DNA of 64,000 nt from QWHO01 sp039809865 (GCA_039809865.1 JBDHVW010000018.1:1-64000); one strand, 5' to 3'; shown: positions 19,682-27,825, counted from the stretch's first letter. Notes: generated by a model not told the origin, from the letters alone. Program-made: numbers and translations.

Positions 19682-20517
19682 CGCAAGAAGAGTTTGACCG
19701 CATCCCGATTGAGGAGCACCGCGCAGAGCATTGGCGGCGCATCCAGCCCGGCATCGAAGCTCTACCCGAGTGGTTGCTCCCGGCTTGCGCGGAGTCGGTG
19801 GGGCTCGGCTATTGGCTCGACCCGGCCACGGGCGAGCCGCGCTATGGCGGCGAGGACGACCTTGCTGCCTGCAAACAGGCCATCGCCTTCGGTTGCAAAT
19901 CGCCCCTGGACCTGATTGGGATGGCTGTGAGCGATGACTTCGAACTACGCGTCTCCGCTTATCGACTGATTGGTAGCTTGAAGGTTCGCAAAGCGGCGCC
20001 GACTCTTCTGCTGCAGTTCGAAAGATTCGACCGCGATCGTTGGGAGATCGCCAAGTTCATCCCTTCCCTCGAGAGTCGACGTGCACGGACCACGCTCGTC
20101 GATTGGATGCTCACTCATCCGGACGCCGACCTGCGTGAGGTAGCCGCCTACGCCCTGACCTATGATGGCGATGCCGCATTAGCTGAGCCGCACTTGCAGG
20201 CTCTTTCCAATGAGGCTGAGGATGACCGGGTGCGATTGCAGGCTCTGGAAGCACTGGGCCATTATCTCTACTGCAAAGACCAACGCTCAGCGTATTATCG
20301 TCGATATAGTGATGCCATTCTCCCTTACCTTCCCCACTCTGACCCGGCCTATCGATTCTGGGCAGCGTTCTCACTGGGGCAGGCTGGATGCAAGAAGGCC
20401 GTACCGGTTCTCAAGGAGTTGGCCGCCACGGACCATGCCGAGTGTCCGGGCTGGTGGTCAGTCTCCAGAGAGGCCCAGGATGCGCTGGATTCCATCCAGA
20501 AACGGCGCCCATGCTAG
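19678..20517 (+). CDS. HEAT-repeat protein
   Basis: 279 aa from a TTG overlapping the upstream stop (TTGA). Predicted all-helical with repeated HEAT-like units (DFELRVSAYRLIGSL, DADLREVAAYALTYDGD, DDRVRLQALEALGHYL, AYRFWAAFSLGQAG), roughly 105-260. Such proteins act as binding scaffolds or as PBS-lyase-like repeats. The base composition in the middle (~19,900-20,350) is less GC-rich than neighbours. No signal peptide. Co-transcribed with the flanking genes by overlaps. Confidence 0.72.
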   Translation: MTQEEFDRIPIEEHRAEHWRRIQPGIEALPEWLLPACAESVGLGYWLDPATGEPRYGGEDDLAACKQAIAFGCKSPLDLIGMAVSDDFELRVSAYRLIGSLKVRKAAPTLLLQFERFDRDRWEIAKFIPSLESRRARTTLVDWMLTHPDADLREVAAYALTYDGDAALAEPHLQALSNEAEDDRVRLQALEALGHYLYCKDQRSAYYRRYSDAILPYLPHSDPAYRFWAAFSLGQAGCKKAVPVLKELAATDHAECPGWWSVSREAQDALDSIQKRRPC

Positions 20518-20738
20518 CCAGGCAGAAACTGGCACTCCTGATTGTCCTCGCCGTCCTCCTGGCGGGGTTGGCCCACGCGCAGGCCTATCGTTACGTGGCC
20601 AGCAAGATCCGCAAGCCCTTCCACTACCCCACCTGCAAGTGGGCGCTGGAGATCGACCCGCAGAACCTGCAGACATTCAAAACCCGCGACGAGGCGATCG
20701 CCGCGGGTCATCGACCGTGCAAGGTCTGTGATCCCTGA
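20511..20738 (+). CDS. Small secreted protein with an Ada-type metal-binding domain
   Basis: 75 aa from an ATG overlapping the HEAT-protein stop. A signal peptide (LALLIVLAVLLAGLAHAQA, cleavage ~24/25) precedes a mini-domain with His38, Cys42, Cys70 and Cys73 arranged as in the zinc-binding domain of Ada (FHYPTCKWA ... FKTRDEAIAAGHRPCKVC). In Ada this module is DNA-linked; as an exported stand-alone domain its role is unknown, perhaps metal binding. Ends one base before the convergent 20739 gene. Confidence 0.8.
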   Translation: MLARQKLALLIVLAVLLAGLAHAQAYRYVASKIRKPFHYPTCKWALEIDPQNLQTFKTRDEAIAAGHRPCKVCDP

Positions 20739-21476
20739 TCAGGGCTGGGGCTGGTTCTGCTTGCCCCGGACGTTGTCCCAGACCATTCCGCCGGCGAACT
20801 CGCCCGCGGCGCGACCGAGCTTCTCGCCCAGGAAGTGACCCACCGGGTCCAGCAGGTAGCTGGCGGCGAAACCGCCCACGAAGCCGAGCGGCACGCCCAC
20901 GAGTACCGAGCCCGTCGCGGCGGTGGCCAGAGCAATGCCGAGCGCCAGGCTCGTCGTGCGAGCAGCGCCGTGGCCGAGGATCTCGCCCATCCGCACGCTC
21001 GCCTCGCCGACCTGATTGGCGGCGTCCTCGCGGTAGGTGGCTTTGCTGGCGTTGTCCATCGCCGACCAGATCTGGTTCTCGCCCAGAGCCATCGAGGCCG
21101 CGTCGCGCACCGGGAACGGCAGATTGGCGAAGACGCCCTGGCGGCCCTTGGCGAACTTCTCGTCCACGTCGGCGGGCAGTACCACGGAGTCTTTGAGGGT
21201 AGCGGCGGTCAGGGCCGCTCCGAAAACGGCCGAGGCGCCCACGGCGGCGGCGATGCCGACCGGGCCGGCAAAGCCAAACCCCAACACGGAGGCGGCCAGC
21301 GCCCCGGCTCCGCAGATGAGGCCGCTCACGGCGCCCGTCAGAGCGCCGGCGGCCAGGGTGGCCTTACTGAAATCCGTGTGGTCGCGCGGCTCGACGGTAG
21401 CCTTTGGAGCCGGCTGGTTGTGCATATGCGCCGCGACGGGGCGCGAGAACTGTGAGGTGGCGGGTGTCAAAATCAT
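20739..21476 (-). CDS. Glycine-zipper membrane-active protein of unknown function
   Basis: 245 aa with a GGGAG ribosome-binding site 6 nt upstream of the ATG. Two long Gly/Ala-rich hydrophobic hairpins (~40-95 and ~170-225) flank a polar middle. The style matches the extension on the GlpD-like protein and the C-terminus of the 18311 product. No enzyme motif seen. Convergent and abutting with the Ada-domain gene. Confidence 0.65.
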   Translation of the reverse strand: MILTPATSQFSRPVAAHMHNQPAPKATVEPRDHTDFSKATLAAGALTGAVSGLICGAGALAASVLGFGFAGPVGIAAAVGASAVFGAALTAATLKDSVVLPADVDEKFAKGRQGVFANLPFPVRDAASMALGENQIWSAMDNASKATYREDAANQVGEASVRMGEILGHGAARTTSLALGIALATAATGSVLVGVPLGFVGGFAASYLLDPVGHFLGEKLGRAAGEFAGGMVWDNVRGKQNQPQP

Positions 21477-21542
21477 CGGAATCTCCCAAGTTTTTTCTTT
21501 TCAGAATGCCCCCGGGAGGTGTGCGGAAGTGTGTTCCGCTTG

Positions 21543-22517
21543 TTAACCTTCGGACTCGCGAGCGACGGCGGCCGGCTCCTTGTCGAACACAAAGCCTTTG
21601 AAACTGGCGTGTCGCACGTGGCCAAGCGAGGTCCACTCGAGAAACTGCACCTCGCAGACCAGGGCCGGCTCGAAGTAGACGTGATGAGGACGAGGCTCGC
21701 GGTCGTGGAACGGCGTCATCTCTCGGCGGAGCTGAGGCATGAGTTCGCGTAGCGCCTCCACCGTGCCCGGCCCAAAGCCCATCTCGACCCCACCGCAGTA
21801 GCTCAAGCCGGCGGGCGTGGAGCAGCCCAGCAGCAGCCCACCGAGCCAGCCGCCAGCGCCCGCCAGGTCGAGGCTGACGCCGCCGATCACGAACTCCTGA
21901 CGCGACCAGTTCTTGACCTTCCGCCAGGCGGGCGAGCGCTGACCGGCCGCGTAGCGACTGCCCAGATGCTTGGCCACCATCCCCTCCAGCCCGGCTGCCC
22001 GGCTGGCCGTCTGCACCTCGAGCGCGCCGGGACCGGTGTGCACGCTGGGAACCAGCCAGTTCTCTCCGGCCAGACCGAGGCGCTCGAGCTCCGCGCGGCG
22101 GTCACGGTAGGGAAGGCCCATCAGGTCGCGCTCGTCCAGGAAGAGCACGTCGAATACCTGGTAGACGATCGGGTGTTTCGGAGTGCGCCGGCGCCATCCG
22201 TTCGCTGGATGGAATCCCAGGCGCTCCTGCATCAGCTCGAAGTTCGGCTTACCCGAGTCGTCCACGGCTACCAGCTCCCCATCGAGCACGCAGGGGCGTC
22301 CCAGGGCGCGGGCCAGCGAGAGGAGCTCAGGGTAGGCGAAGGTCATCGAGCGCAGGCTGCGGCTCTGGATCTCCAGGCCACCCTGTCCGTCGCAGAACAC
22401 CAGCGCGCGGAAACCGTCGAACTTCAGCTCCCAGGCCCAGCGCTCGGGGTCGGTCGGCAGCTCGGCCGATGCGGTGGGCAACATGGGCGAGAGCTGGCGC
22501 GGAAACTCCATGACCAT
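21543..22517 (-). CDS. ATP-dependent DNA ligase (LigC/LigD-ligase type)
   Basis: 324 aa. Adenylation motif I E-L-K-F-D-G-F-R with Lys32 as the AMP-accepting residue; motif III/IIIa VFDVLFLDERDLM, motif IV LEGMVAKHLGSRY and motif V WRKVKNW, then an OB-fold domain (~210-310). The size equals the ligase domain of LigD without nuclease or polymerase modules. ATG 22511 is an alternative start. No Ku gene is in the window, so a role in end-joining cannot be judged. It ends just outside the integrated element. Confidence 0.9.
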   Translation of the reverse strand: MVMEFPRQLSPMLPTASAELPTDPERWAWELKFDGFRALVFCDGQGGLEIQSRSLRSMTFAYPELLSLARALGRPCVLDGELVAVDDSGKPNFELMQERLGFHPANGWRRRTPKHPIVYQVFDVLFLDERDLMGLPYRDRRAELERLGLAGENWLVPSVHTGPGALEVQTASRAAGLEGMVAKHLGSRYAAGQRSPAWRKVKNWSRQEFVIGGVSLDLAGAGGWLGGLLLGCSTPAGLSYCGGVEMGFGPGTVEALRELMPQLRREMTPFHDREPRPHHVYFEPALVCEVQFLEWTSLGHVRHASFKGFVFDKEPAAVARESEG

Positions 22518-22550
22518 GGGAAATTCCGGCTCGCCCGGCCGGGTCCTGGC

Positions 22551-22577
22551 AAAGAAAGAAGCCCGTCAACGCGGGCT
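22551..22577 (-). terminator. Displaced tRNA-Val operon terminator
   Basis: Minus-strand hairpin AGCCCG (22577-22572) / CGGGCTT (22565-22559) followed by CTTTCTTT. It lies immediately beyond the 45-bp tRNA fragment, where the tRNA transcript would have ended before the element inserted. Confidence 0.6.
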
Positions 22578-22584
22578 CCGTGCG

Positions 22585-22629
22585 TGGTGGGCGAAGAGGG
22601 ACTCGAACCCCCGACCCTCTGCGTGTAAA
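22585..22629. repeat. Left attachment site (displaced 3' half of tRNA-Val)
   Basis: 45 bp identical to 30300-30344, covering the CCA end, acceptor 3' strand, T arm, variable region, anticodon 3' stem and part of the anticodon loop. The identity stops at 22630 and 22584. It is not a functional tRNA, as the 5' half is missing. Confidence 0.93.
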
Positions 22630-22988
22630 TCCTGATTCACCCGTTCACCTGAGTTTCACGGAGAGCACTCGAAGTTAATCCCAGTGCGGCTCTGGCGGTT
22701 CTGAGATTGAAGGAAGTTACCTCTGGTGACCGAGAGTTTTCCGAGTTTCTTGGTCAAGTCTTGGTCAAGCATGGTTTAAGGTGGCGACCTACTTCTTCTT
22801 GCTACTGAGATGCGTAGGGGCTTCGCTTCCCGGCCGCGCCTGCCGGATAACCTTTAGGCAGGCACCTAGATAAATTGTGCTGCCATGGTTTGGTCTAAAA
22901 ATACTAACTGAATAGCTTGACTTGTGCGAGCAAAGTCCCTACTGGATGGGTCGACTTCTACGACTACTTTTAGACTGAAGGAGGCACC
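22630..22988. other. Left-end non-coding region of the element with arm-type repeats
   Basis: No convincing gene. It holds two TTGGTCAA repeats (22750-22757, 22761-22768) 11 nt apart. These sit within a 16-bp sequence (22741-22756) also found near the right end (30201-30216). There is also an 8-bp inverted pair GTCTAAAA (22893-22900) / TTTTAGAC (22968-22975) flanking a candidate promoter. It is more AT-rich than the flanks. Probably integrase arm sites plus the XRE control region. Confidence 0.55.
22917..22945 (+). promoter_or_regulatory. Candidate promoter for the element's regulator operon
   Basis: TTGACT (22917-22922), 17-nt spacer, TACTGG (22940-22945), 43 nt before the XRE start. The -10 is weak. 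It lies between the two arms of the GTCTAAAA inverted pair, which could be regulator sites. Confidence 0.35.
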
Positions 22989-23210
22989 ATGAAAACTAGA
23001 CTCCGAGAAGTCCGAGTTGCCCAGGGTTTATCTACCCCAGAAGTGGCCCGACTGTCAAATACATTCTCTCCGCTGGTGTACCGGTTGGAGGCGGGCCGGG
23101 AGAAAGCCGGCCCTACCGTAAGAGGGCGCTTGGCCGCTGCGTTAGGCCTACCGGAAACTGCTCTCTTCGACTCAGCAGGCTGGCCGTTGCAGGCTGAGGT
23201 TGAGCCGTGA
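22989..23210 (+). CDS. XRE-type helix-turn-helix regulator
   Basis: 73 aa with GGAGG 5 nt before the ATG. The compact domain reads LREVRVAQGLSTPEVARLSN ... VYRLEAGRE, a typical lambda-repressor-like HTH. As the first gene after the left control region, it probably controls the element's excision and replication genes. Overlaps the next ORF by 4 nt. Confidence 0.8.
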   Translation: MKTRLREVRVAQGLSTPEVARLSNTFSPLVYRLEAGREKAGPTVRGRLAAALGLPETALFDSAGWPLQAEVEP

Positions 23211-23416
23211 GCGCCCGCCTACGAGAGGCCGACTTTGCGGCCGACCGACTCGGACTCACCAAACCCCAGGTTTGGAAGCTCTGTCGGCAAGGAATCGTTC
23301 CACATGTTCGGTTGGGCAGGAAAATCATGTTCTGCCCAACCACGCTCGAGGACTGGATTGCCGCAGGCGGCCAAGCCCTACCGGGGGGCTGGCGCAGAGA
23401 GGAGCGGCCGGCATGA
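23207..23416 (+). CDS. AlpA/excisionase-like HTH protein
   Basis: 69 aa from a GTG overlapping the preceding stop (GTGA). The motif AADRLGLTKPQVWKLCRQG followed by VRLGRKIMF and LEDWI is the MerR-like HTH_17 fold of excisionases and AlpA-type activators. In satellites these proteins direct excision or activate int. It overlaps the next ORF by 4 nt. Confidence 0.78.
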   Translation: MSARLREADFAADRLGLTKPQVWKLCRQGIVPHVRLGRKIMFCPTTLEDWIAAGGQALPGGWRREERPA

Positions 23417-23721
23417 GCGCCTTCAACTGTTCCGAGTGGAAACCCGGGAGCGGCAAGCTCCTGGGCCGCGCCAAAATCGCCATGCCGTCCGGGCTTGTCC
23501 TGCTCTGCTCTGTCCTGCAGGGCGAACACGGCCCGTGGGTTTGCCCTCCGTCCGAGTCCTGGACTGATTCCCAGGGCAACCGTCAACGGCGCAACCTCGT
23601 GGAGTTCACCACGGCCGAGCGCAAGCGAGCTTGGCAGGAAATGGCCCTGGCTGCCATCCGGCCGCACCTGACGGCGCCTGCCAGAGAGGAGGAATCCGAT
23701 GGCGCATACTGCCCGTTCTAA
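23413..23721 (+). CDS. SpoVG-like small protein
   Basis: 102 aa starting at an ATGA overlap. The pattern GKLLGRAKIAM ... GPWVCPPSESW ... R-R-N-L-V-E-F-T followed by a helix resembles SpoVG (strand-rich domain, V-x-x-P-S, then a C-terminal helix), a family of nucleic-acid-binding regulators also found in mobile elements. Assignment rests on pattern only. Its 3' end overlaps the primase start by 23 nt. Confidence 0.5.
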   Translation: MSAFNCSEWKPGSGKLLGRAKIAMPSGLVLLCSVLQGEHGPWVCPPSESWTDSQGNRQRRNLVEFTTAERKRAWQEMALAAIRPHLTAPAREEESDGAYCPF

Positions 23722-26233
23722 CGACCTGGCCGAGTGGGGCGCAACCAACCTCGAGAAGGCGCGCCCGGATTCCGAGGGCCCCTGGCTCACGGCCCGCTGC
23801 CCACTGCACGAGGACTCGACCGCGAGCCTGCGGCTCAACACTGAGACAGGAGGCTGGATTTGTCAGGCCGGGTGCGGCCAGGGCAACGTGTGGGAGCTGG
23901 CTCGACAAGCCGGGCTCCCGGCCCCCCCGGACCGGCCCAAGAAATCGGACCGGGAACCGGAAGCCGTCTATACCTACCAGACCGCCGAGGGCCAACCCTA
24001 CAACCGAGTTATCCGCTGGCCCGGCAAAGACTTCAAGCAGAGCAGGTGGGAAGCGGGAGAGTGGGTTCCCAAAGCACCCTCCCGACGCATCCCCTACAAC
24101 CTGCCTGCAGTGACGAAGGCCGACCCCGCCACTCTGGTTTTCTGGCTCGAAGGTGAGAAGGACTGCGACAACGCCACCCGCAGGGGGCTCCTGTCCACCA
24201 CAAGCCCCCAGGGAGCCGATAATTTTAGCAAGCTCGACCCCGCCAGCCTGGACGTGTTCGGAGGCCGGACCGTGGTGGTCATCCCCGACAATGACCTGCC
24301 GGGCCGGGCCTACGCCCGAACGGTAGGGGCCGCCCTGGCCAAGGTGGGGGCGACGGTCCGATTCCTCGAGCTACCCGACCTGCCGGCGAAGGGCGACCTT
24401 ACCGACTGGTTCAAGGCCGGGGGAACTTCACAGGAACTCCTTCGCTTGGCCGAGCTGGCCGGCGAGGACCCGCCTGCCGACGACCTGCCGGATTCAATTC
24501 CACCCGGAGAAGACGAGCCCGAGGAAGGCGGGAGCCAAGCCAAGCGGCTCCTCGCCCTGGCCGCCGACTTCGAGCTGTTCCATACACCGGACCGGGAGGC
24601 TTATGCTTCGGTGCTTCTCGAGGGGCCGGCTGGCTTTCGGCGTGAGAATCACAAAATCGGCTCGAGCGGGATGAAGCACCTGCTGACTCACCGCTTTTAC
24701 ACGGCCGAGGGCAAGCCCCCTACCGACCAAGCCCTTCGGGGAGCCCTGGGAGTCCTCGAGGCCCGGGCCATACACGAGGGAGACGAGCTGCCCGTCTTTG
24801 TCCGGGTGGCCGAGTGGGAAGGTTCAATCTACCTGGATTTGGCGAACGAGGGCCTGGAGGCGGTCCGCGTGACCAAGCTCGGGTGGGAGCTGACCTCTGA
24901 CCCCCCGGTCCGTTTCATCCGCCCCCGTGGCGTTCTGACGATTCCTCGACCAGAGCAGGGCGGTTCGCTCGAGGACCTCCGTCCATTCCTGAACCTGTCT
25001 TCGAACGAGGACTTTGCTCTGGCGGTCGGGTGGCTCCTGGACACCCTGCAACCGACAACCTCGTTTCCGATCTTGTGCTTGGAGGGGGAGCAGGGTAGCG
25101 GTAAGACCAGCATGGCCAGGAAGCTCCGGGCCCTGAGCGACCCGAATAAAAGCCCGGTTCGACGGCTCCCACAGGAGAAACGCGACCTTGCCATTTCGGC
25201 AACGAACGCTTGGATGCTCGTCTTCGACAACCTGTCAGGCATAAGCGAAGAGCAATCGGACAACCTCTGTTGCGTAAGCACCGGAGGCGGGTTTTCAGTC
25301 CGTGCGCTTTACCAGAACGACGAAGAGGCCCTCTTCGAATTTAGGCGTCCCGTGATCCTGACAGGCATCGCCGGCCTAACCGACAAGCCCGACCTCGGCG
25401 ATAGGACGGTCATTCTGACATTGCCTGTCATTCTTGAGCAGGACAGGCGCTCTGAGCGCGAGTTGGACCAAGCCTTTGAGGAGGCTCGACCCCGAATCCT
25501 GGGGGCTCTGCTCACGGCTGTTTCGGCAGGCCTGCGAAACCGCGACTCCGTGAAGCTTGAGCGCAAACCTCGCATGGCGGACTTCACCGTCTGGGTGACG
25601 GCCTGCGAACCGGCCTGCCCCTGGTCTGCCGGGACCTTTCTCCGGGCTTACGCAGGCAACCGGGCCGAAATGGTCGAGACAACCCTGCAGAGCAATCCCG
25701 TGGCCATGGCCGTTCGCAAGCTCATGAGCCGAACCCAAGAGTGGCGCGGCACCTCAACCGAGCTGCTCAAAGCCCTGGAGGAACTGCTTGAGGAGCGGGA
25801 GCGGCGGGCCGCAGGCTGGCCGAAGCGGAACTCCGCCCTAGCCAAGCGCCTGCGTGAGGCGGCAACCTTCCTGCGGGCGGCCGGGATCGAAGTTGAGTTC
25901 ACTAAGTCGAACTCTACCCGGTCAATAACCCTGTCGGTTATAGAGGAGGAACTGGAGGACCCGTCCCTCCCGTCCCTGCCGTCCCCTGCGGCGCAACCAA
26001 GCCGTTCGGGGAGGGACAGGACCGAGGAGTCTCCCGACCGTCACACGTTCCTCCCGTCCCTGGCCAAGCCGACCGGGGGACAGGATGGACAGGAGCCCGG
26101 ACTCTTCCTTTCGCACCCGTCCCTCGATAAACCCCGGAACCGTGCCATTCGGGACGCGAGGGACAGGAGGGACGGGAGCAACCCGTCTGGACCGGGCGTC
26201 CTGGTCGAAGACCTGCTCGAGGGCTTGCCGTGA
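23699..26233 (+). CDS. Primase-helicase replication protein of the element
   Basis: 844 aa. N-terminal CHC2-type zinc finger (Cys34, His37, Cys55, Cys59), a Toprim-like domain (~145-240; WLEGEKDCDNA and VVVIPDNDLPG) and an SF3/DnaB-like ATPase with Walker A GEQGSGKTS at 463-471 and a following VFDNLSG Walker B-like strand. A long C-terminal tail (~755-830) is low-complexity with PSL and RD repeats encoded by iteron-like DNA. Likely initiates autonomous replication of the excised element, like the P4 alpha protein in concept. Preceded by a good GAGGAG site. Confidence 0.88.
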   Translation: MAHTARSNDLAEWGATNLEKARPDSEGPWLTARCPLHEDSTASLRLNTETGGWICQAGCGQGNVWELARQAGLPAPPDRPKKSDREPEAVYTYQTAEGQPYNRVIRWPGKDFKQSRWEAGEWVPKAPSRRIPYNLPAVTKADPATLVFWLEGEKDCDNATRRGLLSTTSPQGADNFSKLDPASLDVFGGRTVVVIPDNDLPGRAYARTVGAALAKVGATVRFLELPDLPAKGDLTDWFKAGGTSQELLRLAELAGEDPPADDLPDSIPPGEDEPEEGGSQAKRLLALAADFELFHTPDREAYASVLLEGPAGFRRENHKIGSSGMKHLLTHRFYTAEGKPPTDQALRGALGVLEARAIHEGDELPVFVRVAEWEGSIYLDLANEGLEAVRVTKLGWELTSDPPVRFIRPRGVLTIPRPEQGGSLEDLRPFLNLSSNEDFALAVGWLLDTLQPTTSFPILCLEGEQGSGKTSMARKLRALSDPNKSPVRRLPQEKRDLAISATNAWMLVFDNLSGISEEQSDNLCCVSTGGGFSVRALYQNDEEALFEFRRPVILTGIAGLTDKPDLGDRTVILTLPVILEQDRRSERELDQAFEEARPRILGALLTAVSAGLRNRDSVKLERKPRMADFTVWVTACEPACPWSAGTFLRAYAGNRAEMVETTLQSNPVAMAVRKLMSRTQEWRGTSTELLKALEELLEERERRAAGWPKRNSALAKRLREAATFLRAAGIEVEFTKSNSTRSITLSVIEEELEDPSLPSLPSPAAQPSRSGRDRTEESPDRHTFLPSLAKPTGGQDGQEPGLFLSHPSLDKPRNRAIRDARDRRDGSNPSGPGVLVEDLLEGLP
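25960..26176. repeat. Iteron-like 9-bp repeats in the 3' end of the primase-helicase gene
   Basis: CCCGTCCCT occurs exactly at 25960, 25969, 26053 and 26116, and its reverse complement AGGGACGGG at 26168. AGGGACAGG occurs at 26012 and 26159; one-mismatch forms lie at 26076 (GGGGACAGG) and 26085 (ATGGACAGG), and a related form at 26150. Both orientations are present. It may be the element's replication origin or simply repeats of the encoded low-complexity peptide. Confidence 0.55.
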
Positions 26234-26643
26234 GTCCCGCTGACCTACTGGCCACCTTAGCAGACCAGGGGGCGGCCCTGGCTTTAGACGCGGACGGCCG
26301 GGTGAGGTATCACGGCCTGACCGAGGTGCTGACTCCGGACCTCAAGCAGGTGCTCCGGGCCCATCTCGACCTGCTACCCGAGGTGCTTCGGCGGGCCGAA
26401 GTGTTCAGGGGGCAAGTCCGTCCCAACCGCCCGCTACCCTTCTTCCGACTGCCTGGGGCCGTAGGGCTCCCTCCCGGCCGCTGCCCCTCCTGTGGTGGCA
26501 ACCTCGAAGCCCGCGCCTACAGGTGCAACCCCTGTGGTGAAGCGGCCCGCTTGGTTGCCAGCCAAACCCGGCCATGCCTGGCCACAAGTAAGACCCAAAC
26601 CCACCCAAACCCACCCAAAGAATTAGGAGGCTCCCTTGAGTAA
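26230..26643 (+). CDS. TubC-like N-domain plus zinc-ribbon protein
   Basis: 137 aa from a GTG overlapping the primase stop (GTGA). The first ~55 residues (LLATLADQGAALALDADGRV ... LTPDLKQVLRAHLDLL) resemble the TubC docking-domain fold often encoded beside mobile-element primases. A zinc-ribbon follows, C-P-S-C-G-G-N ... C-N-P-C-G (~85-105). Probably an accessory replication or DNA-binding factor. Overlaps the next ORF by 8 nt. Confidence 0.6.
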   Translation: MSPADLLATLADQGAALALDADGRVRYHGLTEVLTPDLKQVLRAHLDLLPEVLRRAEVFRGQVRPNRPLPFFRLPGAVGLPPGRCPSCGGNLEARAYRCNPCGEAARLVASQTRPCLATSKTQTHPNPPKELGGSLE

Positions 26644-27526
26644 ACAACGCGCCAAAGCCAACAAGACGAATGCCCTGGCCAGCACCGGCCCCAAGACCCT
26701 GGCCGGTAAAGCGCGAGCCGCCCGCAACGCCCTGCAACACGGTATCCTGTCGCAAGAGGTGGTCATTCAGTCCGGGGCGGGAGCCGAGAACCCGGCCGAG
26801 TATGCTGTCCTCCTGGCCGCCCTGCAGGATGACCTCCGCCCGCAGGGGGCGCTCGAGGAGCTTCTTGTCGAGAAGCTGGCCGCCGTCACCTGGAGGTGGC
26901 GCAGAGTCCTGCGCTATGAAGCGGGAGCGATCCGGCAGGGCGCCGATGAACCCGTAAAGGCAGAGTCTCTCAGGCGCGTTGAGGACTTGGAGTTTGAGCT
27001 TGAAGTGCAGGAAGACTACTTCAATGCTCTTTCTCTGGAGAACCTCAAGCTCGAGAGTCCGTCGCTCGAAGTTGCCCGACTCTTCGCATACGCTGCAAAC
27101 CGCCAGGGGATTGAAGTCGAGGAGATGTTCGACCTGGACGGTCTTGACCCGGACTCAGACTTTGACGAGCGAACCTGGACCAGAGCTGACCTCGAGCGGA
27201 TTGTGAAGGCCTACGCCGATTCCATCGGAGTGGATGAACCCTGGCTTGCATTGACGGAGCTTCGTTGGAAGATGAGCCAGAGCATGCATCTTCTCCGGCC
27301 ACAGGTGGTGGCGCTCAAGCTCAAACACGAACGCGCGGCTCTCCTGGCAAGCCTCCCCACCCAGGATAAGCTCGAGAAGCTCATCAAGTATGAAGCCACC
27401 CTCTCCCGTGAAATGGAGCGCACCCTGTCTCAGATTGAGCGGGCCCGGGCGCTCAGGAGCCGGCCCGAGCAGGTCCTGGAAGCCGAGCGGGGCGAGGATG
27501 GAACCTTCGAGGTGAAGGCGTCATGA
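26636..27526 (+). CDS. Unknown element protein with N-terminal STGPKT..GKARAARNALQHG motif
   Basis: 296 aa from a TTG with AGGAGG six nt upstream, a strong start signal. The first ~40 residues carry a basic motif STGPKTLAGKARAARNALQHG, seen in a widespread family of unknown function in metagenomic and mobile DNA. The rest is acidic and helical with possible coiled coils (~90-130, 235-275). No enzymatic motif. It ends the forward operon of the element. Confidence 0.65.
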   Translation: MSKQRAKANKTNALASTGPKTLAGKARAARNALQHGILSQEVVIQSGAGAENPAEYAVLLAALQDDLRPQGALEELLVEKLAAVTWRWRRVLRYEAGAIRQGADEPVKAESLRRVEDLEFELEVQEDYFNALSLENLKLESPSLEVARLFAYAANRQGIEVEEMFDLDGLDPDSDFDERTWTRADLERIVKAYADSIGVDEPWLALTELRWKMSQSMHLLRPQVVALKLKHERAALLASLPTQDKLEKLIKYEATLSREMERTLSQIERARALRSRPEQVLEAERGEDGTFEVKAS

Positions 27527-27553
27527 TGGGTTCGTTTTGGGAATTAGTCCCCT

Positions 27554-27700
27554 CTATTCGTTCTTGATTGAACTTGCCACAGCATATGCCATGCCAAGAA
27601 AGAGGAGCCAAACTCCCAAGTGGTCGAGGGTTATCTCATAGGTCTGGGTCGACGCAACCAAGACCATCCAAAGCACGGCAGTGATTACTGATTTTGGCAT
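27554..27700 (-). CDS. 48-aa membrane protein on the opposite strand of the element
   Basis: The ATG is preceded by GGAGG with a 7-nt spacer, strongly supporting translation. Two hydrophobic stretches (~5-20 and ~27-43, VWLLFLGMAYAVA) make a predicted two-helix membrane peptide. It is the only minus-strand gene of the element, between the rep operon and the recombinase operon. Could be a holin-like, toxin-like or exclusion peptide; function unknown. AT content is higher than in surrounding genes. Confidence 0.55.
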   Translation of the reverse strand: MPKSVITAVLWMVLVASTQTYEITLDHLGVWLLFLGMAYAVASSIKNE

Positions 27701-27756
27701 GTTCAATCCTCCCGTTAGCTTGTCCAATTCGTCGCGTCCAAGAAGGGAACCCTTTC

Positions 27757-27786
27757 TTGACAGAGCGATCTGCGCTCTGCTATCCT
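27757..27786 (+). promoter_or_regulatory. Promoter with overlapping operator for the serine recombinase
   Basis: TTGACA (27757-27762), 18-nt spacer, TATCCT (27781-27786), 39 nt before the recombinase ATG. The spacer contains a perfect inverted repeat, CAGAGCG (27761-27767) and CGCTCTG (27773-27779) around ATCTG, a likely repressor or recombinase site. Confidence 0.65.
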
Positions 27787-27825
27787 GAGGGCACCCCAGC
27801 ATACTTCCCGAGAGGAGCCCCACCA

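Noticed and set aside
21543..22517. Non-homologous end-joining locus
   Set aside because: The ligase stands alone; no Ku or LigD polymerase or nuclease module is in the window.
22585..22629. A second tRNA-Val gene
   Set aside because: Only the 3' half exists; the sequence after the anticodon loop diverges and cannot form the D arm or acceptor 5' strand.
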